Positions 1 through 11,359 of a stretch of 64,000 bases of DNA are shown one piece after another. The translations under genes and the position numbers were made by a program. Every line of letters starts with the position of its first letter. Position 1 is the first letter of the stretch. The notes beneath the pieces were generated by a model. That model did no database searches, was not told the origin of the DNA, and saw only the letters and a program-made list of their open reading frames with translations. The stretch lies in the NCBI GenBank assembly GCA_019925105.1, contig JAHGAU010000019.1, positions 372,001-436,000 of the forward strand, given 5' to 3'. This DNA comes from Niebla homalea. Taxonomy: Eukaryota > Ascomycota > Lecanoromycetes > Lecanorales > Ramalinaceae.

Positions 1-2690
1 TAATATGAATAAATCCTTTTTATTAATATTTCCTTTAACGATTATAAGTTTTAAGGCATATAAAGTTTGATTATATCCTTAATAATAATATTATCGGTTT
101 TATCCGTAACTTTTATAATATAAAGGTTTTATATAATAATAATAACCGGCTTGTTATCTATATTTTTATTATTATTAAGATATATCCGTTTTAACGATAA
201 CTAGAAATCCACGGTAATTATTTCCCTTTATCTCGGTATTAAGTAATAAACCTGTAAAAGATTATTAACCTTACGTTTAAGCTAAAAGGCTTTATCCTTT
301 AATTACTTAACGTAATTGTAACGTTAAATCTAGTTATTTAATATAAATATTTTAGAAACGTAATAACCCTTAAAGTGAATAAAACGTCCTTTAACGGCCT
401 TAATTTAGAATTTTATTTAATTTATACCCGGAAGTTTACGCTCTTAATATATATTACGTTATTTAACCTTCTTAATAAAAAATTAATCGGGTTTTCTAAG
501 AGTTATAACCTAATTTAATATATCGTAAATACTTATAAATATTATATTATATATAAAGGTTATTATAATAATAGGTTCGGTAATAAGAATACGTAATAAG
601 TTATTATTTACTAGTATTATATAAGCCCGGGTAATAAAATTTTAACTTATTTATTTAAATCTACCGTTTTATTAAAAATTATAAAGTACCGTAACCTTTT
701 ATTAAATGTTTTTAACGTATTATTAATTCTTAAATTAAAAGCTATATATTATCATCGTCGGTATATAAGTAATAAATAAAATAATTTAAATAATAAATTC
801 TCTTTAAATAATTTTAAAAGGCCTTAAGGACCATTTTATATAAGGAGTCTGGCAATAAGGTTATATGGATAACTTTAATAACGTCTTTAATAAAAATAAC
901 GATCTACTTAGAATTAACTTTACTATTATTAATAAAATTAATTAAATTAAAGTCAATAAATCCATTACAATAAATACTAGGCTCGATATAACCCTTACTT
1001 AACTTAAGCTTTATTTATATTTCCGTATAAATGACGTACTTATAGTCCCCTAATAAATCCGGTAGATTAAAAAGATTGATACTGGTTACCGTTTCCAATA
1101 AAAGCTTAATGTTTTACTCCCCTATATACACCGTCAATTTATATCAAGATTTTAAGGCTTCTTAATTTACGGTAAAAATATATAAGATTATAAATATTAA
1201 ATTATTAATAACTTTAATATTAACTTTAAGAAAATAAAAGGCCGCCAGTAAAAGTTTTATAAAAATACCGTTACGGCCGATAAATATACTTAAATCCTCC
1301 GGGTCGTTACTTTATTTAAGGGGATAATCGGTTCGTTATAATTATTTAAGGTTAATAAAATTAAAAATATTATTAAAGATAAAAAGGATATTGTAAATAA
1401 TTAAATTACGGACGTCTTTATTAAATTAATATAGGATTTTAATAATTTTAATATAAGTAATAGTTTTCCCTTTAAAAAAGCCTTTAATAAGAATGAGCTC
1501 GGAAAGGAGCTTTTTAAGGATGAATATATAATTATTACCGAGACGATATAATTTATATAGCCGGTATTAAAAATATAAATAATAAAAGCAAATACGTTTA
1601 TAATTAAATATACTTAATAGTCCCGGTAAATAACGGGCGGTAAAGCCGGTATAACGATAGTAACGTATATAAAGGCTAGATTTATTAAGGTTTTAACCTT
1701 TAAATGGGCTTTATATTTTTTATCCTTAAACTTATTATTACCCTTATTATTATTTTTATTACCGCTATTACCGCCGTTACCGTAACGTTAACGTTTTTAA
1801 TCGCTATTAATACTTATATTATTATTATTATCGTTATTACGGCGTTAATTATCGTTATTATAAATCGATCTATTATATCCGTAAAGTAAGTAATAGTTAA
1901 TAATAAAATAATATAAAAACATCTTTTTTATAAAACTTTTTTATAATAACTTTAACGGATATTAAACTACGGAAGAATATAGAACGGAATAAAGTTATTT
2001 AAGCGGATATTATTCCGGAAACGTAAATCAGTAATAATAACCGTAAAAACTATAATATTAAACGTAAATATCTTATTTAAGGCCGTAAATTAAAGAAACT
2101 AATTAATAATATAAATAAGTTTATATTTTAAAGCGTTAATATTAATATCGCCCGTTTTAAACGGCTTATACTTATCGTTATATATATTAATATAGGCTTT
2201 ATATTTTAATTTAAAACCCTTATAAAATTATTAAATAAATATATTATTATTAATAATAATCGTATTTTAGAAGTTTTACAATTTATTAAAAAAGTCTTAA
2301 TATTTATTATAATATTTATTTAAATCTAAGTATTAATCAAGGGTAAAAAAGGTAAAACGCTTGAAAGCCAATATAAAAGACTTTAAGCCTTTAAGTTAAT
2401 ATTAAATACGGAGGGCATTTTATATTAGTTTAATATTCTTAATATTTTTAATAATATACCAATTAATCCCCTTAATCCTTATACGGATTACGGTATAGGT
2501 TATAAAGTACCCCTAATCGTAGGTATCTTAGGCCTTTATAAGTTTATTATCCTTAAGAACTTTATTTAGTCTTAATAAGGCGTAAGCTAAAATTTATAAT
2601 CCAGTAATTAAGCCTCTTATTTATTTTACGTTCTTATATAATATACTTCAGGTTATCCTTAAGTTTAATAACTTTATTAAAGGTACCGGC
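1..2690 (-). pseudogene. B0 gag-pol remnant (gag, protease, integrase)
   Basis: Decayed Copia gag-pol, truncated by the window start. The corresponding plus-strand copy B2 reads as a UBN2-type gag, including the readable run GFNPEYKAYI after a decayed tract. A D-T-G protease motif followed by an N-H-I-like stretch comes next, then an integrase zinc region in which W-H-K..G-H/Y-I-G-E-Q is recognisable. B0 carries the same order. Typical RIP changes (CAG/CAA to TAG/TAA, TGG to TAG/TAA) break every frame, so no protein is expected. A 61-codon open frame on the plus strand at 1704-1889 is antisense to gag and has no support as a gene. Confidence 0.75.
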
Positions 2691-2709
2691 AATTTCAAAG
2701 GGGTCAGAT

Positions 2710-2758
2710 ATAATAATAATAATAATAGTAATAATAGTAATAATGGTAATAATAATTT
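2710..2758. repeat. TAA microsatellite of B0, interrupted
   Basis: About 16 TAA-type triplets broken by TAG and TGG units. It sits at the gag/leader junction, the same place as the microsatellites in B1, B2 and B3. Read in the B2 gag frame the triplet would be ATT, so it more likely belongs to the leader than to a protein. Confidence 0.85.
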
Positions 2759-2759
2759 A

Positions 2760-3420
2760 GTTTAAAGGCCAAAGAAATCTACGTCACTAAAAAGCAATAA
2801 GATTATAATTAATAATACTAAGCCCTTAGATAGGGATAACTTAAATAATGATTTTAATAAAAAGGAAAAATCCCTAGAAGTGGGTATTTTGCTTCTCTTT
2901 ATACTTAAACTTTAATACGGTGGTTAAAATGAACTTTAATATAAGGCTGGAATAATAATAGCTTAAATTAAGTAACTAACTTAATCGAAAGGCTAAGTAT
3001 ACGCGATAACAGGCTTTATAAGCCGCTTTAATTGCCTTAATAATAAATAAACGTTTCCCCCCGTCTTTAGGGGTATTAACGCGTTTATTAGGGATCCGCC
3101 GATTTAACGGCTTTATAAATACTATTATACCCTTATATCGTACGCGTAAATCGGTACTCGCTATTATACCCCACGATTTTACACATAGATCGTGGTTTAG
3201 GCTGGGAGCGTCCTAGCCTTCTCGTTTTCGTTTTAGCGTCCTTATCTTTCAGGTAATTAAGGCTTAAATGAATAAGACTATTAAGCAATTATAACAGTTA
3301 TAATATTAATAAGAGTCATTATAATATTTACGATAGCGGAGCGACGGTTCTTAAGGTATCTAAGCTATGTAGCGTAGCTAAGGCTTATTGAATTAATAAA
3401 CGTAATAGTAAACATATAAG
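2760..3420 (-). other. B0 5' leader, with internal deletion
   Basis: Non-coding-looking leader of family B between the primer site and the microsatellite. The stretch near 3190-3230 (TCCTAGCCTTCTCG) and the one near 3340-3390 (GGAGCGACGG, then GTAGCGTAGCTAAGG) are conserved in B1 and still contain unmutated bases. The leader is shorter than in B1 and B3 because about 360 bp are missing around 2845. Confidence 0.7.
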
Positions 3421-3434
3421 CCGGGCTTATAAAC
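3421..3434 (-). other. Primer-binding site remnant of B0
   Basis: On the minus strand the LTR end is followed by GTTTATAAGCCCGG. It matches the GGTTATAAGCCCGG seen directly after the 5' LTR in B1 and A3. It resembles the complement of the anticodon arm of eukaryotic initiator tRNA-Met, the half-tRNA primer known for Copia elements. The primer identity is inferred. Confidence 0.55.
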
Positions 3435-3570
3435 TATTAAAATAATAAGGTATAACTTGCTTAATCAAGTACTATATAAGGTGCTAAGCGACCTATCTAT
3501 GAGAAGTCCAGGTAGTAGGCTAGTCCCCTTTTGGTAATAGCCGAGGTCTCTACCTTCTGCACTTCTAATA
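3435..3570 (-). repeat. Family B LTR shared by B0 and B1
   Basis: A 136-bp LTR. On its left lies the primer site and leader of B0, so it is the 5' LTR of B0. On its right lies the polypurine tract and 3' end of B1, so it is also the 3' LTR of B1. One LTR between two internal regions is an LTR-internal-LTR-internal array. Its ends read TATTAA...TAATA, a RIP-altered form of TGTTGA...TGACA. It is more mutated than the solo LTR at 4330. Confidence 0.88.
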
Positions 3571-3585
3571 CTCCCACTCGATCAG
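3571..3585 (-). other. Polypurine tract of B1
   Basis: On the minus strand CTGATCGAGTGGGAG precedes the 3' LTR. The same sequence lies next to the 3' LTR in B2 (50111-50125) and B3 (55095-55109), as expected for the plus-strand primer. It is little touched by RIP. Confidence 0.65.
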
Positions 3586-4324
3586 TAACTTTATAACACT
3601 ATAACACCGTATTATCCATTAAGTAAGAAGCAAAAGCTCCCATTAAACCGTATTACCGCAGTAACGGGTATATCTATCTTAACTTTAACAGTAAAGGGTA
3701 TATCTTAAACTCTAAAGGTACAGTTACTTTAATCTTAAATGATTTCTGAATTTAAGGAAACCGTCCCTTAATAACGGTTTCGTAAGGCCGTTAACTATTA
3801 TATCCCCGGTAAGGTAATATACGAGCTTTATTTGTTTATTGGCTATATATTCTTAAAGGAAGTAATACTTAATATATATATACTTTGTCTTTAAGTAACT
3901 TATAAAGTCCTTTATTAATATAATTGCTCTTTAATTATTATAAAAGATTACCGTAATAAGGGTAAAAGCCTTAATATTAAGTTCAAACCAGATAAAAAGA
4001 GCGTAATTCTATATAATATCCTTATCCTTAAGGGCCGGTAATACCGTTGGATTTAGGGTGATTTTAATGAATTAAGTTAATAGCCGTTTAAACCAAATCG
4101 CTTCTTTAATAACGTTATATTGTCTTACGTACTTAACCTTATAAGTAAATAATATTATAGTCGGTTAACGTTTTAAGGATTAATTAATAACTATACTTCC
4201 CAGATTAAAAGTATATCCGGAGGTAAACCGACGTATTTATAAGTCGCTAACGTAATTTAAGTCCGTATAGCTATTAAGGGGCTTTAGAAAGCCTTAAAAG
4301 ATAAGCTTTAAAGAAACTATACCA

Positions 4325-4329
4325 TAAAG
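4325..4329. repeat. Left target-site duplication TAAAG
   Basis: TAAAG immediately left of the solo LTR, repeated at 4468-4472. The unoccupied paralogous site in B3 (near 55842) has a single, RIP-altered copy. Confidence 0.9.
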
Positions 4330-4467
4330 TGTTGAAATGGTAGGGTGTAACTTGCTTAGTTGAGTACTATGTAAGGTGCTGAGCGATACCTATCTATGAG
4401 AAGTCCAGGAAGTAGGCTAGTCCCCTTTTGGTAATAGCCGAGGTCTTTGCCTTCTGCACTTCTGACA
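4330..4467 (-). repeat. Solo LTR of family B, almost unmutated
   Basis: A lone 138-bp LTR running from TGTTGAAATGG to CTTCTGACA, with TAAAG on both sides. B3 at about 55830-55860 shows the same host sequence without it, so this is a clean insertion followed by LTR-LTR recombination. Unlike its host, it keeps many CA and TG dinucleotides (TGTAACTTGC, GTGCTGAGCG, CTTCTGCACTT) and is close to what the unmutated LTR must have been. Its length is below the few hundred bp usually needed for RIP, which may explain the protection. Confidence 0.93.
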
Positions 4468-4472
4468 TAAAG
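4468..4472. repeat. Right target-site duplication TAAAG
   Basis: Second copy of the 5-bp duplication made by the LTR at 4330-4467; the interrupted B1 RNase H region resumes with GTAACGG. Confidence 0.9.
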
Positions 4473-6169
4473 GTAACGGAAGATCTTTTTAACGGCTATT
4501 TAATATCCTTTATTAAGGTTAAATATATAACGTAATATTATTAATACCGTATAAGCTATATTAAGCTCAATATTTATTATAATATATATAAGTAAACCGA
4601 TAACGGATTAATATTTAAGTTAAAATTATTTTAAGGCGGTATACTTTTTATTAACCGGTTCGAAACGGGTATTTACGTTTATAGGGATAATTATACCGTT
4701 ACCCTTAAAGAGAGGATCGTTATATATATTAAATTAAATAAAGATTTATTTAACGTAATTTTCTTAATTAAAAATTAAAGTTTAATTTTATTAATTACGG
4801 GTAATACTTATGCTTAAATATTAATTATATAGGCTTAAATTGGATATCTTAAACTTCTTATTTAATTAAACTTTTAAATTAATAATAATTTATTTATTAA
4901 TTTTTATTATTAAAACATTATTAATATATATAATAACGATAATATTAATATCCGGGTTTAAGAATACGTTATAATTTTTATTAATATAATAATAGTTAAG
5001 CTTCTTAAGGAATATAGAGAAATATTAATATTAAATTTAAGGTAATTATTTAAACTTATATAAAGTTTTATTTAGTAAATAAATATATTTTAAGTTATTA
5101 TTAAAGCTTATTAATTAATAAATATAAATCTTTTTAAGGATATTATTTTAAAGGAATATTATTTTAACGTTTATTTATTTAATCTTTAAGTTATATATAA
5201 CCGTTATAATAAAGAAAGCCTTATAGCTTTTAAGCTTAATTATTATTATAAAAATATCGAAGAAATCTAAGTTTTCCTTTTATTGAAAGTTACGGACCAC
5301 TTACCGGGCCTTATACCGGGTAATATTACCGTCCAATCCACATTTATACTTATAGACCTATTTATTATCTAATACGTTAATACCGGAAGGTAAATTTATT
5401 AAGATTTAGGTTTTATTCTTCTTTAAGGACTTAATTTTATCTTTTATAATAAACTTTTACTTTATTTTATAATATACGTCCTTTATAACTTATATATAAG
5501 TTATAAACTCGATATAGTTTATAAGAATTATAATTATAAGATATATAAGCGTTAATTAAGAATTAACGGCTTAATAATTAAAGTCCCGGTAACGTTGGTA
5601 ACTTAAGGGTTATATTTTAGTTACGTAGGCTTAAGTAAGCGGGTCTGGAAATTCAATAAATTTTCTTAGAAACGAATAATAATATAGGATTGAATCGTAA
5701 AAACCAAATAAGCCTAAGTCCGAATCTATAAGGATATATATATTTAAAGATTCCTTTATAGTATTATTATCGAAAATAAATAAAGATAATATAAATAAGT
5801 TATTTTTATTAATATTTTCCTTAACGATTATAGGTTTTAAGGTTATACGGAATTTAAGTTATTTATTAAATATAAGTTTAACTATATCCTTAATAATAAT
5901 ATTATTAATTTTATCCGTAACGTTTATAATACGAAGGTTTTATATAATAATAATAACCGGTTCGTTATTTATATTTTTATTATTATTAAGACGTATCCGT
6001 TTTAACAATAATTAAAAATCCACAGCAATTATCTCCCCCTATTTTGATATTAAGTAATAAACCGGTAAAGAATTATCGGTCTTACGTTTAAGCTAAACGG
6101 CTTTATCCTTTAATTACTTAACGTAATTATAACGTTAAACCCGGTTATTTAGTATAAGTATTTTATAAA

Positions 6170-6174
6170 CGTAA
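6170..6174. repeat. Left target-site duplication CGTAA of A1
   Basis: CGTAA directly precedes the A1 LTR and recurs at 12270-12274. B0 at about 358 shows the empty site (ACGTAATAACCC), and B1 resumes with the same TAACCC after A1. Confidence 0.93.
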
Positions 6175-6336
6175 TGTTAAATATGCAGGATCGCCACTTG
6201 GGAGATCACGTGACGCGGATCAGATTAAATAAGGCGGACGTACTAAACCCGAGTGGGATAGCGGTATATAGTTTTATATATAGTCTTATTTTATATATAG
6301 TAATAATTAAGTAACTTATACCTTTTAACTTTAATA
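6175..6336 (+). repeat. A1 left (5') LTR
   Basis: 162 bp, from TGTTAAATATGCAGGATCGC to CTTTAATA. It keeps CA/TG-rich blocks such as GGGAGATCACGTGACGCGG. CACGTG is a palindrome that could be a transcription-factor site, but no function can be shown. It pairs with 12108-12269. Confidence 0.93.
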
Positions 6337-6350
6337 AATTATAAGCCCGG
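6337..6350 (+). other. Primer-binding site of A1
   Basis: AATTATAAGCCCGG follows the LTR directly; A3 has the less altered GGTTATAAGCCCGG at the same place. Similarity to the complement of the initiator tRNA-Met anticodon arm suggests half-tRNA priming as in Drosophila copia; this is inference. Confidence 0.55.
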
Positions 6351-8770
6351 ACTATGCGTCTAGGTACTCAGATAACGTCTTCTTAATATTCAATTTAGCC
6401 TATAAATAGTGGTGAACTTATAGTGTAAAATATACCCGCAAACGATACCTATACGCAGGCTGCATTATTAAAAATCGACCTGGCCAAGCGTATAATACTA
6501 CGGCCATAAATAAAAAAACCTACTTAATTACCCATATTCCTAAATTAAAAAGGAAAGATATTTTATTAACGAGAATATATAGACTATTATTTCTTAACCT
6601 TATTAAGGGCCATAGACGCCTATACGCCGGAGAGCTAAGCCGGTGCCGAGCCAATAAAGCTAAGACGTAAGGCCCTTAAGGTTAATATATATACGTAGAG
6701 TTTTAATTAAGGTTTAAATAAGAAATTTAAAACGTTAAATAAATATTAAATATACTATAAAACTTTATTAAGTCTAAAGTTTTAAAGACCGTATTAAAAT
6801 CAAGTTTTTTAAAGATCAGTCAGAGATAGATTACTTGGATTCAAGCGTATTATAACTTAAAATCACTCACTTTAACTTAATTTTAAAGAATAAACACGGG
6901 ATAAAACAAGTAATTAACGGCCAGACCTCTTAAAATAAGGATTAATCCCTAAAAAAAAGGGATTAAGAACCAGCCATAGAATTCTTTAATAGGTAATTGG
7001 ATTTAGGATAAGTTTATTTATTGTAGATTATAGAGATTAAAGTCCTTAAATTAAAGTAAAATAATTAAAACGAGTTTAAACGCTTTAATTATAGAAATTA
7101 AAAGCCTTTAAGTAAAAAAGGATAATAATCTTAAGGGTATATATATAGCATTATAATATATTATAAAGTTTCATTCTAGTCTTAATTAAAATAAAGAATA
7201 TTTTAATTAATAAGGTTTTATATTGCTTATCACCCTAAATTATATAATAATCCCGTACGAAGTATAGTACTTAAATCCTATTATTTAGTGGTATCGTTAT
7301 ATACGAAGTACCCTTTTTCCCTTTATACTTAAAGACCTAAGAAAGGAAGACCGTCTTAATCCAGTTAATAAAAATTAAGTTAAAGACCGGGATTACTTAT
7401 TACCGTAAATACTGAAGTTATACGATAGTTTTAACTTAAAAGCATCTAAAAAACCCCTAATCAACCTATTAAATACTATTATCTTTAAATTAGGTATAAA
7501 TATTAAGAATTAGATACCGTTATTTAACGTAAATTACCCTTTACCCTTAAACAGTAAGTCTTTAATATATTAAACGTTATTAAACTTAGATACTATTAAT
7601 AATTATAATATAATTAATATTTTATTAATATTATCTTCCGTATACTTTATTAAGGATAACGATTAAAAAAGACTCTATTATAGGGGGGTTTCCTTTAAAC
7701 TTAATCCCTTTATTAATAAATTAACGGCAATAAATATTATAAAGTTAGTAGATAAAGGATTAAATAACGATTAATAACCTTTAAAAATTAAAAAAAAGAG
7801 ATATCCTTAAGGTATATATAGCCTTAAAGAATCGTTACGGTATTAATATTAAGTATTTAATCGATATTATAAAAAGCCCGGATACAATCTAAAAAAGACT
7901 TAAGGATTAATATAAACTTTAAGGGTCCGGTTTATATATAAAGCTTATTTAAAAGCTTATAAGTTTATGAAAGACCTTAAATATAATAATCGATAAATAT
8001 AATAGCTGCTATTAAAAAGTTTATATTAAGATTAAAATAATTAATAACTTTTTAATTATCCCGGATTATTTTATTATCCAGATATTCTTAAATAAATTAA
8101 GGGAGTTATAATAGATATAATATTTAATACTTACTTAAACGGCGGTATAATAAGGCCCGGGTACCCTTAAATTTCACGATATTATATAAAAGGCCCGTAA
8201 TAAGGAAGCTCGGGCGGTTATCCAGTAATTAAACGTTTTAATATAAGCTTATAAGGATACATTAAAGGGTTATAATAAAAGGACTTTTAATAAGACCCGG
8301 GAAAAGCCTATTTATTAATATTATACTTAGAAGGAGCATAATAATAAATATACTAAAGATAAATACTAGGATTTTTACCCTGAAAAAAAGCCTATAAAGT
8401 TTTATATTAAAAAGCTTAAGACTATTAAGGAGATTACTACGTTTATAAACTTTTTAATAATAGACTCTTACTTATTAACATATATATAATAATTAATAAC
8501 GATAATATTAACTACCTTAATAAATCTATAGAAGTTAATAATCTTCAATAATAATTATAATTAATATATTTTTTATAAAAAAAGATTCTTTTAAAGGGAA
8601 TTAAAACCCTATTAATCCTTATCTTTGGGGCCCGGGCTAATAAGAATAAGTTATATAAAGGGTATAAATACTACCCATATAATATATAGGATGGATAATA
8701 AACCCGTTAAAATGAAATTCACGGATACGGTATATTCCTTAGTGAATTTAATTAATTTTATATTTAAGAC
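6351..8770 (+). pseudogene. A1 gag remnant
   Basis: Leader and gag of family A, decayed. From about 7240 one plus frame stays readable between stops. It runs through a region with AAIKKFILRLK and TLKFHDII, in a pattern typical of Copia capsid proteins. Near 8311-8395 it ends in a lysine- and histidine-bearing stretch that fits a CCHC knuckle whose cysteines became tyrosine or were lost, followed by DFYPEKKP. The part before 7240 shows no coding signal and is probably leader. There is no start codon with a convincing open frame. Confidence 0.65.
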
Positions 8771-8771
8771 G

Positions 8772-8807
8772 TAACTTCTAGATTATAGAACTTAACTTAA
8801 TATAACG
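8772..8807 (+). pseudogene. A1 aspartic protease active-site remnant
   Basis: The codons starting at 8772 line up with the Copia protease signature W-L-L-D-S-G-(A/T)-S-x-H-M-T. The observed series has TAA where W is expected, GAT for the catalytic D, TAT for S and AGA for G, each one C-to-T or G-to-A step away. The same motif occurs in A2 at 52732 and, on the minus strand, in A3 at about 19360-19395. Protease cuts Gag-Pol in the virus-like particle. Confidence 0.75.
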
Positions 8808-8989
8808 CGGACGATCCGGACGGTAACGTATAGTTAGAAAAAGCTTACTTATAATAAGTAAAACGGCTTATTTATAGTTAATTTATAAGAATTTACTTTT
8901 ATTATAACGGCGTTTAATATACTTTCAGCTATACTTATTTAATATATACGTATAAGCCACCTTAAAGCTCAGAAATTATTCTAATTAAC

Positions 8990-9900
8990 AGACGTATTTA
9001 CTAGGATAGATTTTAAACGTAAACGCTATAATAATAATAAGGCCAAAAACGCTTATTATACGTATTATATTACCGGACGGTTATACTTTTAATTATATAA
9101 GGGATATTTTAAACCTATAGAAAACCTGCTAAAGTTTATTTATACGGACCTTTTAAGGATAATTAATCCCCGGGGATATAACGGAATAACGTATTATATA
9201 ACCTTCTATAATAATAAGACTATAATATTAAAGGTCCATTTATTAATATATAAATTAAACGTAGTTTAACGGTTTAAAGAATTTAAAGCCAGGCATAAAT
9301 AACCTTTGGATTAAAAGATTAAACGCCTTTAAGCCAATAACGGGGGTGAATATACATTTAGGGCCTTCTTAAATTATTTAAAATAATATAAAATTATCTT
9401 TAAGGTAATAATACGTAAAAACCTTAAATAAAATTTAATTAATAAAAAGATTAATTAGGAGATTAATAAGAAAATTAAGGCTATACGGGTAACGGAGGAT
9501 ATACTTAAAAGTTTTTGGCCGGAGCTAATCTAAACGGTAAACTATATAATTATACGGATATTATATATACGGCTTAAAAAGGTAATATTATATTAAGCTT
9601 AATATAATAAGAAACCGGATATATCCCATATACGGATCCTAAGGTTAATTATATACATAAGAATTATGGGTTATTAAGCTAAGCTCAATAATAAGTCGGA
9701 ACCGTATATCTTAATAAATTTTAATAAAAAGATTAATAAATACTTTAAAGTGATTAATCTACGGGTAAAACGGTTTAACCTTATGGTAAAGAACGTATAT
9801 AACGTATATATCAAGGAAAGACGGGTGATACCGTTGGATAACTCAGATTATAAGGAGCTTATTAGCTAAATCCAAAAGCTTAAAAAGGTAAAAAAACCTT
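8990..9900 (+). pseudogene. A1 integrase remnant
   Basis: DDE integrase core of Copia type. The frame around 9137-9290 reads KFIYTDLL.., containing the first catalytic D, followed by a region matching Y-x-x-x-F-x-D/N-D/N-K-T. Around 9340-9375 it reads NGGEYTFRAFLNYL, the conserved D-N-G-G-E-Y segment with the second catalytic D region. The third catalytic E is expected further on but is not clear because of stops. Integrase would insert the cDNA, and the 5-bp target duplication agrees with it. Homologous segments are near 53090-53600 (A2) and 18563-19033 (A3). Confidence 0.78.
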
Positions 9901-10130
9901 AATAAGACCTTAATTTAAGGGAGAAGTTTAGGAATTACGGTTTAATTAAGACGGATATTATTAATATAAGCTTTATCCTTACCGAGTAACTTATATATCC
10001 GATTATGGTCCTTACTTAACGGATAACTTTACCGGACCTTTTAAGCCTAATAACTAAAGATTTAGAGATTAATTATAATTAAGAATAAAGGTAATAAATT
10101 GAAAACTTAATTAAAGATAATTTTAACTTT

Positions 10131-10980
10131 ATGTTTCCGGATAAACCGCGTAATATATTATTAGATCCACTTTTTTTCTTGGTTTTATTAACCTATAATA
10201 AGGATAAATCGTTATGCCTTTTAGCTTTAATATCCCTTAAAATAACCCCGGAACTTATTAAGCTTAAAACCTATAAAAAAGCTATAATAAATAAGTATAT
10301 CCGGATAAATTAAAAGTTAATAAAAGGTAATAAATATAATTCTTTTAAAGAGAATAATATTTAAGTCCTAATTACATAAAGTTAGATCCCTACTGGCGTA
10401 ACGATATTATAAGGACGGTAAATTTATATCTTTAAACGTAAAGTTAATAGTAATATGATTTACTATAAGGCCCGGTAAATAATACGTAACTTTAAATAAC
10501 GTAAAAGTATTAATTATAATAAGACGTTTACCTTAATAATAAAACCTATAAGTTATAAGGTTTTCTTTACTTTTATAGCGGTTAATAATTAAGATTTAAA
10601 GTAGATAAACGTTAAAATAACGTTCCTTTACGGTCTTATTAAGGAAGAAGTATATATAAAATAATTAAAAGGATAGGAAAAGATTAATAAAGACGGTAAG
10701 AAGCTTTATTATAAGCTTAAGAAGGGCCTATATAGATTAAAGTAATTATTACGGCTATAATATAATCGTTTCTAAGAGTTTATGGTTATATAGGGTTTTA
10801 AATTTATTTATATAGACTATTATATATTCCTTTACCTTAAAACCGGTACGATTATAACCGTATATATGGATAACATCTTAATAATTAATCCGTTTAAATA
10901 AAGGATTTAGGACTTAAAGATTATACTTAATTAGGAATTCCGTATATTTAATTTAAATCTAATAAGCTATTATTTAAATA
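10131..10980 (+). pseudogene. A1 reverse transcriptase remnant
   Basis: Copia RT, plus strand. An open stretch at 10131-10313 is a true sense remnant: it contains TPELIKLKTYKKAI, matching the P-x-x-Y-K-E-A entry to Copia RT. Further along are R-Y-K-A-R-W-V-I-R-like residues (about 10430-10470), a D-V-K-T-A-F-L-like motif read as INVKITFLYG (about 10600), L-Y-G-L-K-Q read as LYRLK (about 10728-10745), and the catalytic YVDD read as VYMDNILII (about 10858-10885). The lost D residues are G-to-A changes. The enzyme would copy element RNA into cDNA. Confidence 0.88.
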
Positions 10981-11359
10981 TTATTATTATTCGGGACCGA
11001 TAAAACCGAACGATCCGTCTTAGCTAAAAAGTTTATATTAAGAGGGTAATATAAGATTACGGTTAGTAAAAAGCCCACCCGATATATATACTTATACGAG
11101 TCGATTTCAGGCCGGAATTATTACTTAAGGGTTATTAAGCGAAACCGGAGTTCAGATAATAATATTAATCGGCTATAAATTTACTAATATATACTATACT
11201 TAATATACGACCGGATATAGCCTATATAATAGTAATTATTAGCCAATATTCTGTAAATCCGTCCTATTAATATTAATTATATATAAAATAAATTATACGT
11301 TATTTACGGATTATTATATACTTTTAGTTAATATATAAGGGTAAGCTTAAAGCTCTTAA

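Larger units (their letters stand above)
1..3434 (-). mobile_element. Copia family B copy B0, 5' part of a RIP-decayed element
   Basis: This is the leader, gag, protease and integrase part of a Copia LTR retrotransposon, read on the minus strand. Its RT and RNase H half lies left of the window. It aligns by eye over its whole length with the B1 pieces at 12275-15724 and with B3 at about 57180-61017. The 5' end is at 3434, where a primer-site sequence abuts the LTR at 3435-3570. The integrase zinc region is near 1030-1130, the protease D-T-G remnant near 1555-1580, gag about 1620-2690, and the leader about 2760-3420. Stops occur in every frame. Compared with B1 it lacks about 360 bp of leader near 2845. 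Family assignment is firm; exact domain edges are approximate. Confidence 0.88.
3586..6169 (-). pseudogene. B1 reverse transcriptase / RNase H remnant
   Basis: 3' half of Copia pol, decayed. Minus-strand reading gives, from right to left, the RT and then RNase H. At about 4908-4945 the frame reads Y-I-N-N for the Copia catalytic YVDD; G-to-A changes explain both N residues. The RNase H segment near 4130-4260 matches the B2 stretch in which SGYTFNLGSIAI can be read, a standard Copia RNase H signature. Stops are present throughout. A solo LTR (4330-4467) splits RNase H from RT, and A1 interrupts the region upstream of RT. Confidence 0.82.

Noticed and set aside
1704..1889. 61-codon plus-strand stretch of almost only I, T and V
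   Set aside because: Opposite the N/G-rich linker between gag and protease of B0; the composition reflects TAA/ATT-type triplets and has no homologue in sense orientation.
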